DNA of 64,000 nt from the NCBI GenBank assembly GCA_012514035.1, contig JAAZBB010000072.1:1-64000 (forward strand), in the 5' to 3' direction. The notes beneath the pieces are model-generated. The model did not search any database and was not told the DNA's origin. It worked only from the letters and a program-made list of their open reading frames with translations. Positions within the stretch are counted from its first letter, which is position 1. Each line of letters begins with the position of its first letter. This DNA is from Lentisphaerota bacterium. Its GTDB lineage: Bacteria; Verrucomicrobiota; Kiritimatiellia; CAIQIC01; Lenti-01. Positions 1-8,689 of the stretch are shown here, one piece after another. The position numbers were made by a program, and so were the translations under genes.

Positions 1-185
1 CGGGTTTTGATGACCGCGAGGACTTCGGCGGCGCGGGTCAATTTCCCTTTCCAGTGGAAGGAACTCCGGACCGGCAGGCGCTGCACGCAGGCCGCGAGCC
101 GCTCCGTCAGCAATTGGTCCAGGATCCGCCGGGCGGTTCGGGTGTCGGGAAACGTGGTCAACACGAGGCAGGCTTCCGGTTTCAT
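1..185 (-). CDS. cutA: CutA1 family divalent-cation tolerance protein (partial, runs off the window)
   Basis: This gene is missing from the ORF track because the window edge cuts it. Reading the minus strand from the ATG at 185 gives 61 residues starting MKPEACLVLTTFPD and running through LLTERLAACV, SSFHWKGK and EVLAVIKT. These are the conserved blocks of CutA1 in the right order: an N-terminal strand ending in TT, the LAACV helix, an aromatic-W-x-G-K strand and EV-x-IKT. Family members are small trimeric ferredoxin-fold proteins of about 110 residues linked to copper tolerance, and their molecular role is unsettled. About half the protein is visible. It is divergent from the phosphate transporter, with a 225-nt spacer. 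No strong ribosome binding site precedes the ATG. Confidence 0.85.
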   Translation of the reverse strand, partial: MKPEACLVLTTFPDTRTARRILDQLLTERLAACVQRLPVRSSFHWKGKLTRAAEVLAVIKT

Positions 186-410
186 GTTCCGGAGTATAGG
201 AGCCCGGGGATGACGGCGTATAGAAGAAAGCGCCGGACATGGGATTGGCGCCGGGGATTACAAATTGGATTGGGTCAATTCACTACGGGGCAATGGGATG
301 GCCAACAGCGAGTAAAACGATTTACTTATTTCCTTGTCATCCCGTCCCGGGCCCGCTAGGGTGCGCAGGCAAACCACACCCCAGCCCCTGAAACCGAACA
401 AGGAGTGGAT

Positions 411-1934
411 ATGCCGGATTTCTCCACCGTGTTGATGATCGTGGCCGTTGGAATGCTTGCGTGGGACTGCCTCGAGGTCGGCAAGAACGATGCGGCCAAC
501 CTGATCAACGGCGTCTTTGGCGCGCGCGTGATGACGCACCGGGCCGCCGTTTGGCTGGCGGGTCTCGCCGTCCTGGCCGGCGCGATGTTCTCCTCCCCCG
601 TCATAGAAACCGCTCGCACGGGCATCTTCGAACCCGGCCACCTCCAGCTTCACCAGGCCATGGTGGTCTACGTGTCGGTCTATATCGTGGACACGGCCCT
701 GCTCCACGCCTACTCCGCCTACGGCATGCCCGTCAGCACCACCGCCTCGCTCATCTTCGAACTCGTCGGCGCGGCCATCGGCGTCTCGCTCTCGCTGGGT
801 CTTGTCCACTGGGACAAGGTCGGTTCCGTCCTCAACGCCATTTTGGTTTCCGTGCTGCTGACGGGCATCGCGGGCTTCCTCGTCCAACGGGTGTTCCGCG
901 CGGCCATCCATGACGAGCACACCGACCATCTGCGGGTGCTGCTGCACGGCCCATGGATCGCCGGCCTCATGCTGACCTGGCTGTCGTGGTTCATGATCCT
1001 GAAAGGCATGAAAGCCGTGCCGTGTATTGTCACCTTCCGCGAACATTTCGTCGAGCGCCTCGGCATGGGCGGCTTCCTGCTGGTCGCCTGGGGCGCAATG
1101 ACCCTGCTGGTCCACATGTTGGTGACGATCTTCCAGGAACGGCTCACCCAACGGCTGTTCGGCATTCTGGCGATCCTCGGGATGCTGTGCCTGGCCTTTG
1201 CATTCGGACAAAACGACCTGGCCAACGGAGCTTCGCCTGGGCTGTCGGCCTTCTGGCTGTGGCGGCACGCCGACATCGGCACCGCGGAGGCCTCGAAAAT
1301 GTCCCTCCCGATCTGGCTGCTGGCGGTCTGCGGCGCGATGCTGGTGGCGGGCATGCTGACCCCGGCCGCCCAGCGCGTCACCCGCGCAGCCGTGAACACG
1401 GGCAGCCAATTCGACCATATCGCCCTCTATGCGCCGGGCTGGTGCCGAGCCATCGCCCGCCGGCTCCTGCGGTTCCGCTCCGCCGGCCCCGACCTCGCCC
1501 CGCCCCCCCAACGCACTGAGACCGGCAAGCGCGTGCACTTCGACCCGCTGCGCGCGGCGGTCATCATGTCGGTCAGCGCCAGCGTCATTGCGTTTGCCTC
1601 CAGCAATGGCTTTCCGGTTTCCACGACGTACGTGACCTTCGCGGCGGTGGTGGCCACCGGCATGGGCGATCGCACCATGTCACGCGGCGACGCCGATTTG
1701 AAGATCGGGCGCGCTCTCTGGGTGGTATTCAGTTGGTTCGTGGGCGGATTTCTGGCGTTGGTGGCAGCGGGTACCGTGGCCTGGGTCCTGCTGCGGACCG
1801 GTACCGCGGGCCTGATCCTGGCCCTGGGCGGCAATCTGGCGCTGCGGATTCTGGTGAAGCAGCGCGCCGACCGCCACGAACAGCGGTACCATCCCAAGAC
1901 CCCGCAGGAAATCGCGCTTGAAGCCAAGGGCTGA
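411..1934 (+). CDS. pit: PiT family inorganic phosphate transporter
   Basis: A 507-residue inner-membrane protein that imports inorganic phosphate (as metal phosphate) using the ion gradient. It carries both inverted halves of the PiT family. The first signature, GKNDAANLINGVFGARV, is near residue 24 and the second, FGQNDLANGASPG, is near residue 264. A late SSNGFPVSTTYV block matches the family's C-terminal repeat, and many hydrophobic segments lie between. The ORF track starts at GTG 405, but AAGGAG sits 5 nt before ATG 411, which makes 411 the likelier start. The gene stands alone; no phoU-like gene is next to it. A central hydrophilic stretch around residues 340-370 is a usual cytoplasmic loop. 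Confidence 0.93.
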   Translation: MPDFSTVLMIVAVGMLAWDCLEVGKNDAANLINGVFGARVMTHRAAVWLAGLAVLAGAMFSSPVIETARTGIFEPGHLQLHQAMVVYVSVYIVDTALLHAYSAYGMPVSTTASLIFELVGAAIGVSLSLGLVHWDKVGSVLNAILVSVLLTGIAGFLVQRVFRAAIHDEHTDHLRVLLHGPWIAGLMLTWLSWFMILKGMKAVPCIVTFREHFVERLGMGGFLLVAWGAMTLLVHMLVTIFQERLTQRLFGILAILGMLCLAFAFGQNDLANGASPGLSAFWLWRHADIGTAEASKMSLPIWLLAVCGAMLVAGMLTPAAQRVTRAAVNTGSQFDHIALYAPGWCRAIARRLLRFRSAGPDLAPPPQRTETGKRVHFDPLRAAVIMSVSASVIAFASSNGFPVSTTYVTFAAVVATGMGDRTMSRGDADLKIGRALWVVFSWFVGGFLALVAAGTVAWVLLRTGTAGLILALGGNLALRILVKQRADRHEQRYHPKTPQEIALEAKG

Positions 1935-2138
1935 TGCGGCCCCCTGACGAATGGAACCGCCGCTTGCGGAAACCTGCTTCATGCACGCCGGTTGTTCGCC
2001 ATTCACCCGCCGGCTGGATTTCGGCGCCGGATCGCCAATGCCTGCTTCCGTGTCCCGCCGCCCCCCGACATGCGGGCCCGGATACAGCCCAATTGCTTCT
2101 GCCAGCAATAACCGATGTCCCGACCAGAAAGACTATTA

Positions 2139-2215
2139 TTAATTAAACATGAGATGATTGAATCCGCTTATTTTCTAGAATGTATAGCTTAATATGGACA
2201 TGTTTAATTAAACAT
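2139..2215. repeat. AT-rich island with 16-bp palindrome ATGTTTAATTAAACAT and a partial upstream copy
   Basis: Bases 2200-2215 form the perfect palindrome ATGTTTAATTAAACAT. A 12-base match, TTAATTAAACAT, lies at 2139-2150. The block is strikingly AT-rich against its GC-rich surroundings. Paired copies of a short palindrome in such an island look like a repressor-type operator or a promoter region. The nearest gene downstream on plus is the secreted protein at 2689, about 470 nt away, so the target is unclear. Confidence 0.5.
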
Positions 2216-2437
2216 AGTTTCCTCCAGGAGCAAGAACGGTGGCAGGATTCGGCCAGGGCGCATCGGCGATACGGTGGGGTTCCGGACCTGGAGGAGCCAC
2301 CGCCGGGTTGCCCGCCTGGGAATCGGCGAGTATGCCAGAAACCGGGCGGGCCCTGCCCCTCCAGAACAGCCCTCTTTGGGAAGCAAAGTCCACTCCAGAC
2401 GTGTGCCCAATCGCTGGTGCGCTTGCGCCCCCCGCCC

Positions 2438-2605
2438 GGGCGCATCCCTGTTTCATTGACAACGATCGGCCAAATTTGGAGTGCGGCGGGAAGCGAGACT
2501 CGGCGAGCGCCACGCCGCCATGCACCTTGTCTCCGCACTCCTCAATAGCCGCCCATGGGAGAAGGCGGTTCGATTCCGGGCGATCAATGAAACGGGGATG
2601 CGCCC
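2438..2605. repeat. Inverted repeat with 22-nt arms
   Basis: The left arm GGGCGCATCCCTGTTTCATTGA (2438-2459) is the reverse complement of the right arm at 2584-2605 with one mismatch. The arms are 124 nt apart. No transposase ORF lies between them. This could be the ends of a small non-autonomous element or a large foldback. Confidence 0.6.
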
Positions 2606-2631
2606 CCCCAACCCGCCCTGCGAAAAACGGA

Positions 2632-2660
2632 TTGAGCGATCAGTTGGATTTGAATATGGA
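2632..2660 (+). promoter_or_regulatory. Possible promoter for the secreted protein gene at 2689
   Basis: TTGAGC (2632-2637) and TATGGA (2655-2660) are spaced by 17 nt and lie about 29 nt before the ATG. The match to the sigma-70 consensus is fair, not strong. Confidence 0.35.
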
Positions 2661-2688
2661 CATTGTCCTCAACCATCAGGAGGGCGGC

Positions 2689-3438
2689 ATGTATAGATCA
2701 TCAAGGAAATCATGGGCGTACTGGCTGTGGACGGTGGTCATCGGACTTGGGCTTTTGGCGCCGGTGGCCCGGAGCGCCGAAGATCCGTTGCAGGGGCAAC
2801 AACCGGTGCCCATGTTCGGAAACGAATTCCAGTTCATCCCCGGAGTCTGGGGCAGGTACCGACTGACAGGCAAAGAGGTACCGGCTGGCTCTCAGATGTA
2901 CTTTGCGGTACTGGAAAAAGTTCCCCAGTGCAAGGGTCAGGCCTTCTGGATTGAGGTCGAAGTCTATACGAACGGACACTCCGCGGTGGTGACGCGCCTG
3001 CTGGTACCGGATACCGGCGCGGGCCCCGGCGACGCGCACAAGGCCTATGTGCAGATCACGGGATACCGGCCATTTGAGGTGCCGCGGAAGTACCTGAGAG
3101 CTTATCCGAAACAACCCCAGAAGCAGGTGGGCCGGTTCCAGAAATACAACCTGGCTGGAGAACCGAAGGAATCGGCCCTGACATGGCGGGGCCGCCCGTT
3201 GAAGGTCACAACCGTGGAAGCGATTGATCCGCAGGGGCGGCCGGCCACGGCCACCATCAGCCGGGAGGCGCCACCGCTGTGCGTGGTAAAACTGGATTCA
3301 CCCGATACCCGAATGGAACTGCTGGATTGGGGCACCGGCGCGAAAAGCAAGCTCACCGGCAAGCCGGTGGGCCTATGGCGCTGGGTGTGGGGCGTGGCCT
3401 GGCAGGCGGCAAGGAGCAGCCAGTCTGTGCAGCCGTAG
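2689..3438 (+). CDS. Secreted protein of unknown function
   Basis: The ORF track extends back to 2239, but the true start is most likely the ATG at 2689, which has AGGAGGG 4 nt upstream and opens a clean signal peptide (basic MYRSSRK, a hydrophobic core, then a probable cut after ARSA). The mature part of about 220 residues has few cysteines, alternating hydrophobic residues and several proline-rich turns. I recognise no domain. It is probably periplasmic or exported. It is followed by 158 nt of intergenic DNA and faces the convergent ABC operon. No function can be assigned from neighbours. Confidence 0.7.
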   Translation: MYRSSRKSWAYWLWTVVIGLGLLAPVARSAEDPLQGQQPVPMFGNEFQFIPGVWGRYRLTGKEVPAGSQMYFAVLEKVPQCKGQAFWIEVEVYTNGHSAVVTRLLVPDTGAGPGDAHKAYVQITGYRPFEVPRKYLRAYPKQPQKQVGRFQKYNLAGEPKESALTWRGRPLKVTTVEAIDPQGRPATATISREAPPLCVVKLDSPDTRMELLDWGTGAKSKLTGKPVGLWRWVWGVAWQAARSSQSVQP

Positions 3439-3596
3439 ACTCCGCGCCCAAATGTGCGGCCGCTGACGCGGGCTTGCCCCGCAGGGCCAGCGCCCACCCG
3501 AACGGCCACTGCGGCAAACGCGGGCAAGTCTTCAGGCGATTAATCCGGCGCCCCGGGCCCATACCGTCAGACCAGAAACACCAGGCGCGGGTGCAT

Positions 3597-4784
3597 TCAG
3601 TTTGGTTCCTGGGCCGCTTCGGGAATGGGCGGCGGCTCTATCGCCGGTTCGGATTCCGGTTCGGAGCCTGTGTCCGAATCGGGCTCGGGGTCCGATTCGG
3701 AATCCGGTTCAGATTCCACTTTGGATTCGGACTCGGGACCGGATTCCGGATCGGGTGGACGGATCACGGCCGCCCGTTGCAGGGTCATGGATTCCACTTG
3801 ATATGTGGGAATCAGGAAAATCCGGCCATTGAATTTTCTGGCTGCCTGGGCGGCCAGGGCCTCTTGTTCCGGCGTCGCTTCCGGGACCGGCGTGACGTCG
3901 ATTTTCACGAACCGGCTGGCGGCATTGTTGGTATCGACGGCTCCGATTTCCAGCCGGTAGGCGGCGGCATCCGTCTCGGCGCGGCAAACCAGGACATCGG
4001 CGAAGGCGTCGGCCTCCTCCTCGCCGCTGGCCAGCTGGCGGTCAGCCCGCAGATTGCGCAGGGACCCGAAGAGGCGGTTGGCGGCGGCGGCATCCACTTC
4101 GCCCTCGCCGGAATCGACCGCCAGCGCGAAGGTCCCCTCTCCGGTTCGTTCGACGCCGTAGGACCCGTCGGCTCGTTCGATCTTCATCTTCCGGATGGCG
4201 TCGGGTTCCAGTTCCAGCAGCCGGCGATCCCACCACTGGCCCGAATCGGCCTGAACCAGGCCCAGGTCTTCCTTGATCAGGAGAACGGGGCCCTCATCCA
4301 CCCGCACATAGCGGCCGGGGGGCGGCCCCCACATTTGGTTCTCGCTCCTCTGCGGTTCGCGCAACCGGCCCAGATGTAAAATGGTCGTTCCGCCCGCATG
4401 TTCCAGGACAAGCTGCCGGGGCGCGGGATCGGAATCGCCGGTCAACCCGAATTCAGCCAGCTTGTCCGCACCCGGGTCGGCCACTTGCGGATTCCTGGCC
4501 TCATCGATTTCGCGGATCAACCGCTGGAGCCGATCGAAATCGGCCGGATAGCCGTCGAGGCCCTCCACGATCCAGATGCCTTCCGCCCGGACCAGGCGGG
4601 TGGTCGCCGTGCCATCGGTGATGGTGATCGCGCGGACGCTGTTCATCTCCACATCTGTGAGCAACGTTCCGGCCGCGGCCTCCTCTGCGCCGGCGGGCGC
4701 GGCGGAACGCCGCCCGGCCCCCCAGAGGGCGGCCATCAGCACCGCCAATACAATTGCCAAGCCCAGCAAGGTCTTTTTGGACAT
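3597..4784 (-). CDS. DUF4340 domain protein of the Gld-like ABC operon
   Basis: A 395-residue protein with one N-terminal membrane helix (about residues 6-24) and a large outer part. The pattern (LV-x-AEGIWIVEGLDGYPAD near residue 65, later KLAEFGLT and the WWDRRLLEL block) fits DUF4340 proteins, which are normally encoded beside GldG-like and ABC-2 permease genes, as here. It is the last gene of the operon, 18 nt after the GldG-like gene, with a good ribosome site (AAGGGAGTGGAATC then ATG). The last 50 or so residues are a low-complexity tail of E, S, D and P that looks disordered and acidic. Exact role unknown; probably an accessory subunit of the exporter. Confidence 0.8.
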   Translation of the reverse strand: MSKKTLLGLAIVLAVLMAALWGAGRRSAAPAGAEEAAAGTLLTDVEMNSVRAITITDGTATTRLVRAEGIWIVEGLDGYPADFDRLQRLIREIDEARNPQVADPGADKLAEFGLTGDSDPAPRQLVLEHAGGTTILHLGRLREPQRSENQMWGPPPGRYVRVDEGPVLLIKEDLGLVQADSGQWWDRRLLELEPDAIRKMKIERADGSYGVERTGEGTFALAVDSGEGEVDAAAANRLFGSLRNLRADRQLASGEEEADAFADVLVCRAETDAAAYRLEIGAVDTNNAASRFVKIDVTPVPEATPEQEALAAQAARKFNGRIFLIPTYQVESMTLQRAAVIRPPDPESGPESESKVESEPDSESDPEPDSDTGSEPESEPAIEPPPIPEAAQEPN

Positions 4785-4802
4785 GATTCCACTCCCTTCT
4801 GA

Positions 4803-6683
4803 TCAAGCCACAGCCCGCCGCCGGCGGCGCCATCCATATCCGAGGCCGAATGCGGCGACCAGCACGGGCACCGCGGCCATGTTGAGAACCTTGAGCGAGA
4901 GCCCCAGCCGCTCGATGCTCCGGCGCAGGTTTTTCCGCACCTCCTTGAGCTGCCGCTGGGTTTCGAAGCGTTCCTGCCGGAATCGGTCGAGTTCCTGCTT
5001 CTGCGCGGCGCTCAACACCAACTGCTGGTCGGCGCTTTTGGCCGACTGCAATTCATTGAGCCGCTGCTGGGTTTGCATCAGCTTCTGCTGCAGCTTTTCC
5101 TCTTCCTCCTGCCAGCGTTCCTGGGCGGTGCGCTCGAGCGCCAGGACCCGCTCGAAGGGCCGGTCAAACCGCCCGCGGCTGCGCAGGCCGATCAAGGCCG
5201 GGTTGCCCGTCAACTGTTCGGCCAGGTTCAGCACGAAATTCAGGTTGTCGTTGAAGGGCTGGTACAGGGTCTGGCCGAAGAAATTGACGCGCCGCGCGGA
5301 GTAGTCATTGACGAGCAGATCGGCGTCGGCCACGAGGATCACGGCCGCCTCCTGTTCGGCCGCCTGGAGCCAGGCGTTCGTGGCTGCGGCCACCTCGTTG
5401 GTCTCGTCGGCGGCCGCGGGCGGTCCGTCGGGAAACGCGGTCGGGAAGCGGCCCGCCAGCCGTACGGCCAGCGCGGCACCGGCAGCGGGCAAGCCGCCGC
5501 GGGTGTTGAGAGCGGCCGGATTCCGGGCCTGGCAACTGTCCAGCGTCACCGCGCCGTCCGAGGCCACCACGAGGGAACTCATGGTCAATCCATCCGCCGG
5601 CGTGCCCGTGATCGTCCCGGCGAATGGCAGCATCAGGCTTTCCAGTGCCGCGGTGACGATGTCCTGGCGATCGAGGTTGAGGCCGCCGCGCAGCGAGAGC
5701 CAGGCCGGCAGGCGTTCCGCCCGGCCGTCGCCCAGATTGACCGGCGTGGCCGCGTCCAGATCCGCCACGACGCGCGCAACATCCACGGTGACGCCCCATG
5801 CGTTGGCCAGGCGATTGATGTCCGAGGACAATTGAGGCATGGCCATGGGGTCGTCCGGCGACTCTTCGCCGATGCACATGGGATCCACGAAGGCCACCAG
5901 CCGCCCGCCCTTGAGCACGTACTGGTCCAGCGCGAACAACGACTGCTCGCGGATATCCTGCGGATGGATCAGCAAGAGCGCATCCAGGTCGGCTGGAATC
6001 TCCGTGGCATCCAGGGGGACGGAAACGATTTCATACTGCTTCTTCAGTTCGCTGACGAACAGCCAGTCCTGCATGCCGGGCGCAACCGGCATGAACGGGG
6101 AGGCGGGGGGGGCCACGACCGGCAGGCCGCTCATGATGCCGAGGCGGGGCCGACGGTCGCGGGTGACTTCCTGCACCAGGCGCGCGACGAGATATTCCAT
6201 CTGGGGCTCTGCGGTGGGATCCAGGAACGGGATCGCGGCTTCGCGGGAGCCCGCCACGGCGACCAGCCCCAGGTACAGGTCCGGCTGCAGGCCGAGGCCG
6301 CCGGTTGCCTGCGGCACCAGGCCATAGCGCTGAGCCCATTCCTCGGCGTCGGAATCCGGCTGGGGATCGTGCGTCTCGAGCACGACGCGTCCGTTGCTGC
6401 GGTCGGCGACCTCCTGCAGGAAATCCAGCGTGCGCTGCACGTAGTTTTTCAATCCGATGGGCACGTTGGGATTGCCCTTCGAGAAAAAGAACTTCAGCGT
6501 GACGGGCCGCGGGGCGGCCCGGAGCATGTCGACCGTGCCCGGTGCCAGCGTGTAGAGCCGCTCGGCGGTCAGGTCCTTGCGCAGGCGGATGCCGGCGAAA
6601 AGGGCATTGACGACGATCAGGATGCCCAGCACCACCAGCGCGCCGGCCACCCCGGTGAACAGTTTCGAAGTCGTTTTCTTCAT
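4803..6683 (-). CDS. gldG: GldG-like ABC transporter auxiliary protein
   Basis: A 626-residue protein with an N-terminal membrane helix (LFTGVAGALVVLGILIVVNA), a periplasmic domain containing LYTLAPGTVDMLR and VVLETHDPQPDSDAE, a long charged coiled coil (about residues 500-590, rich in Q, E and R) and a C-terminal membrane helix followed by a basic end. This layout matches the family of uncharacterised ABC proteins related to gliding-motility GldG. I place the start at ATG 6683, where AGAGG lies 8 nt upstream, rather than GTG 6692. It lies between the permease and DUF4340 genes. The gld name reflects homology only; the window gives no evidence of gliding, and many non-gliders carry this set. 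Confidence 0.82.
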   Translation of the reverse strand: MKKTTSKLFTGVAGALVVLGILIVVNALFAGIRLRKDLTAERLYTLAPGTVDMLRAAPRPVTLKFFFSKGNPNVPIGLKNYVQRTLDFLQEVADRSNGRVVLETHDPQPDSDAEEWAQRYGLVPQATGGLGLQPDLYLGLVAVAGSREAAIPFLDPTAEPQMEYLVARLVQEVTRDRRPRLGIMSGLPVVAPPASPFMPVAPGMQDWLFVSELKKQYEIVSVPLDATEIPADLDALLLIHPQDIREQSLFALDQYVLKGGRLVAFVDPMCIGEESPDDPMAMPQLSSDINRLANAWGVTVDVARVVADLDAATPVNLGDGRAERLPAWLSLRGGLNLDRQDIVTAALESLMLPFAGTITGTPADGLTMSSLVVASDGAVTLDSCQARNPAALNTRGGLPAAGAALAVRLAGRFPTAFPDGPPAAADETNEVAAATNAWLQAAEQEAAVILVADADLLVNDYSARRVNFFGQTLYQPFNDNLNFVLNLAEQLTGNPALIGLRSRGRFDRPFERVLALERTAQERWQEEEEKLQQKLMQTQQRLNELQSAKSADQQLVLSAAQKQELDRFRQERFETQRQLKEVRKNLRRSIERLGLSLKVLNMAAVPVLVAAFGLGYGWRRRRRAVA

Positions 6684-6722
6684 GCGGATCACCTCTGGTT
6701 CAAATCGATGAAAACTTCCGGT

Positions 6723-7466
6723 TCAACGTCCCGTGCGGTTGCCCAGCACCAGGTGGGTCAGGAACAGCATGAATCCCGTCACGCTGGCGAAATAGACGAA
6801 GTCGCGCGCGTCCAGCACGCCCCGCTGCATGGCTTCGTAGTGCGGCATGAAGCTGAAGGCGGCCACGCCGTCCACCAGCCAGCCCGGGGCCCACTGGGAG
6901 AGCAAGTCCGTCACCGGCTGGAACCCCGCCAGGATCAGGAACAATCCCAGCACCACTGCGAGGATGAAGCTGATGACCTGGTTGCGCGTCAGGGCGGAGG
7001 TGAACATACCCACGGCCAGATAGGCGCCGGCCAGCAGGAAACTGGCTACATAGCCGGAAACAATCACGCCCCAGTCCGGCCGACCCAGCCATCCGGCCGT
7101 CAGCGGAATCGGAAACGTCAGCAGCAGCGCCAGGCCCAGAAACGCCCACGCGGCGGCCATTTTGCCGGCGATGGCCTGGGCGGGGGTGACGGACGTGGTG
7201 AAGAGCAGCTCGATCGTGCCCTGCCGGCGCTCCTCCGCCCACAGGCGCATCGCCACGGCCGGCACCAGAATCAGGTACAGCCACGGATGCCAGAAAAAGA
7301 AGCTGCGCAAGTCCGCCTGCCCGACCTCGTAGAAGCCGCTCACCGAGAACGTGAAGAATCCGGCCAGGACCAGGAAGATGACGATGAAGATATAGGCGAC
7401 GGGCGAATTGAAGTAGGCGCTCCATTCGCGCTTGGCGATCGCCCGGCCGTGGGAAAGCATGTCCAT
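6723..7466 (-). CDS. gldF: ABC-2 type permease of the Gld-like transporter
   Basis: A 247-residue integral membrane protein with about six hydrophobic helices. It begins MDMLSHGRAIAKREWSAYF, the usual start of ABC-2 permeases ('xxKREL-x-YFxSP'), followed by SPVAYIFIVIFLVLAGFF. RLWAEERRQGTIELL is the conserved coupling-helix region of this family. It is the membrane partner of the ATPase encoded 24 nt upstream, and the GldG-like protein follows. AAGGAG lies 9 nt before the ATG. Substrate unknown. Confidence 0.88.
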   Translation of the reverse strand: MDMLSHGRAIAKREWSAYFNSPVAYIFIVIFLVLAGFFTFSVSGFYEVGQADLRSFFFWHPWLYLILVPAVAMRLWAEERRQGTIELLFTTSVTPAQAIAGKMAAAWAFLGLALLLTFPIPLTAGWLGRPDWGVIVSGYVASFLLAGAYLAVGMFTSALTRNQVISFILAVVLGLFLILAGFQPVTDLLSQWAPGWLVDGVAAFSFMPHYEAMQRGVLDARDFVYFASVTGFMLFLTHLVLGNRTGR

Positions 7467-7490
7467 GGGGTCTGCTCCTTTCGCTGGGGG

Positions 7491-8444
7491 CTATGCGGTT
7501 TTCCGGCCGACGTCGTCGGTGATGGTGATCTGGCGGAAGACGTCATCGAGCCGCCCTGGATCGGACCGCAGTTCGGTGACCAGCCAGCGCCGGGCGGAGG
7601 CGACTTCGATTGCGCGGACCGCCAGCGACTGCCGGTCTTTGGGCACCAGGCGGAGAACCTGTTTTTCGCTCCCGCTGGAAAGGGACACCACTTCGGCGAC
7701 GTCCGGAATCTCGGCGAAGGCCTGCAACGCTTCCGCGGCGGGGGCCACCACCTCGATGGTCAGCGTATTGTAGCCGCCCGCGCGCTTCTTCAGATCGCCC
7801 GGCCGGCTGTCTACCTGCAAACGGCCCTCGCTGATGATCATGACGCGCGAGCAAATGGCCTCGACTTCTTCGAGCACATGCGTGGACAGCACGATGATCT
7901 TGTTCTGCGCCATGCGTTCGATCATCTCGCGCACGACCTGCTTCTGGTTGGGATCGAGTCCTTCGGTGGGTTCATCGAGCAAGAGCACGGCCGGATCATG
8001 GATCAAGGTCTGGGCCAGGCACGTCCGCCGTCGATAGCCCTTCGACAGCGTTTCGATGGGCTGGTGGCGGACGGAGGAGAGCATGCACTTGTCGATGATG
8101 GCATCCGCCTGGCGGCGGCGGTCGGCGCCTGCAAAGCCGCGAATTTCGGCCAGAAAATTCAGGAAGGCCTCGACGGTCATCTCGTCGTAGAGCGGTGTGT
8201 TTTCCGGCATGTAGCCGATCTGTTTCTGGGCTGCGACCGGATCGGCAACCACGTCGATGCCGTTGACTTCCACCGCACCCGACGTCGGCGGCAGGTACCC
8301 CGCGATCATCCGGATCGTCGTCGTCTTCCCGGCGCCATTGGGTCCCAGAAACCCCAGCACCGTGCCTTTTTCCACGCGGAACGACACGTCGTTCACGGCC
8401 GTCCGCAAGCCGAATTTTTTGACCAGATGCTCCACCTTGATCAT
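7491..8444 (-). CDS. gldA: ABC transporter ATP-binding protein (GldA-like)
   Basis: A 317-residue cytoplasmic ATPase that drives the adjacent ABC-2 permease. The nucleotide-binding domain is complete: Walker A GPNGAGKTT near residue 35, the signature region LSKGYRRR, Walker B LLLDEPTEGLDPN and the switch histidine in LSTHVLEE. The C-terminal 90 or so residues form the extra domain found in GldA-like ATPases (LTIEVVAPAAEALQAFAEIP onward). It is the first gene of the operon, with AAGGA 8 nt before the ATG. No clear promoter consensus was seen in the gap to the upstream relic. Confidence 0.92.
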   Translation of the reverse strand: MIKVEHLVKKFGLRTAVNDVSFRVEKGTVLGFLGPNGAGKTTTIRMIAGYLPPTSGAVEVNGIDVVADPVAAQKQIGYMPENTPLYDEMTVEAFLNFLAEIRGFAGADRRRQADAIIDKCMLSSVRHQPIETLSKGYRRRTCLAQTLIHDPAVLLLDEPTEGLDPNQKQVVREMIERMAQNKIIVLSTHVLEEVEAICSRVMIISEGRLQVDSRPGDLKKRAGGYNTLTIEVVAPAAEALQAFAEIPDVAEVVSLSSGSEKQVLRLVPKDRQSLAVRAIEVASARRWLVTELRSDPGRLDDVFRQITITDDVGRKTA

Positions 8445-8689
8445 TGTTGCTTCCTTGTTGTTGGCCGGAGACCGACGGGCCCTCTGCGGCGATGAGACTC
8501 ATCCGGAGCAGACTGCATGCCAGCTGCGCCGGATCGGCCTGAAATCTGTTGCATTTCCCGGTCTTCCGCCAGCTTTTTGCCACATTCTGACGGCGCGACC
8601 GTCAGAGCCAGCGCCAAGGGCGACAAAAATTCCCAGCCCGCCTGCGACAAAATGTCCAAATACGCCCCCTGCTCCCCGCGGGCACATCT
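8445..8689. other. Intergenic remnant downstream of the SUMF1 relic
   Basis: This stretch should encode the missing SUMF1 C-terminus, but no frame here resembles it. It also holds the leader of the GldA-like operon. No promoter, RNA or repeat stands out. Confidence 0.4.

Larger units (their letters stand above)
2225..2688. other. Gene-poor stretch with no supported coding sequence
   Basis: About 460 nt between the AT-rich island and the next start codon. Several short ORFs cross it on both strands, but none has a credible ribosome site, a recognisable domain or support from neighbours. The only structure seen is the long-armed inverted repeat at 2438-2605, with a shorter nested pair (GGAGTGCGG/CCGCACTCC) inside it. 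It could be a decayed mobile element or a structured untranslated region; the sequence does not decide this. Confidence 0.4.

Noticed and set aside
330-360. Pho box upstream of pit
   Set aside because: CTTGTCATCCCGTCC resembles half a Pho box, but the second half does not match.
258-1538. 426-residue minus ORF opposite the phosphate transporter
   Set aside because: Composition dominated by H, G, Q, R and D; antisense of a clear PiT gene.
2555-2585. tRNA remnant suggested by GGTTCGATTCCGG
   Set aside because: It looks like a T-loop, but the T-stem pairs only 3 bp and no acceptor, D or anticodon arms fit around it.
5073-8495. 1140-residue plus-strand ORF
   Set aside because: It lies opposite four well-supported ABC operon genes, is very rich in H, R, G and Q, and matches no family; a GC-rich antisense shadow.
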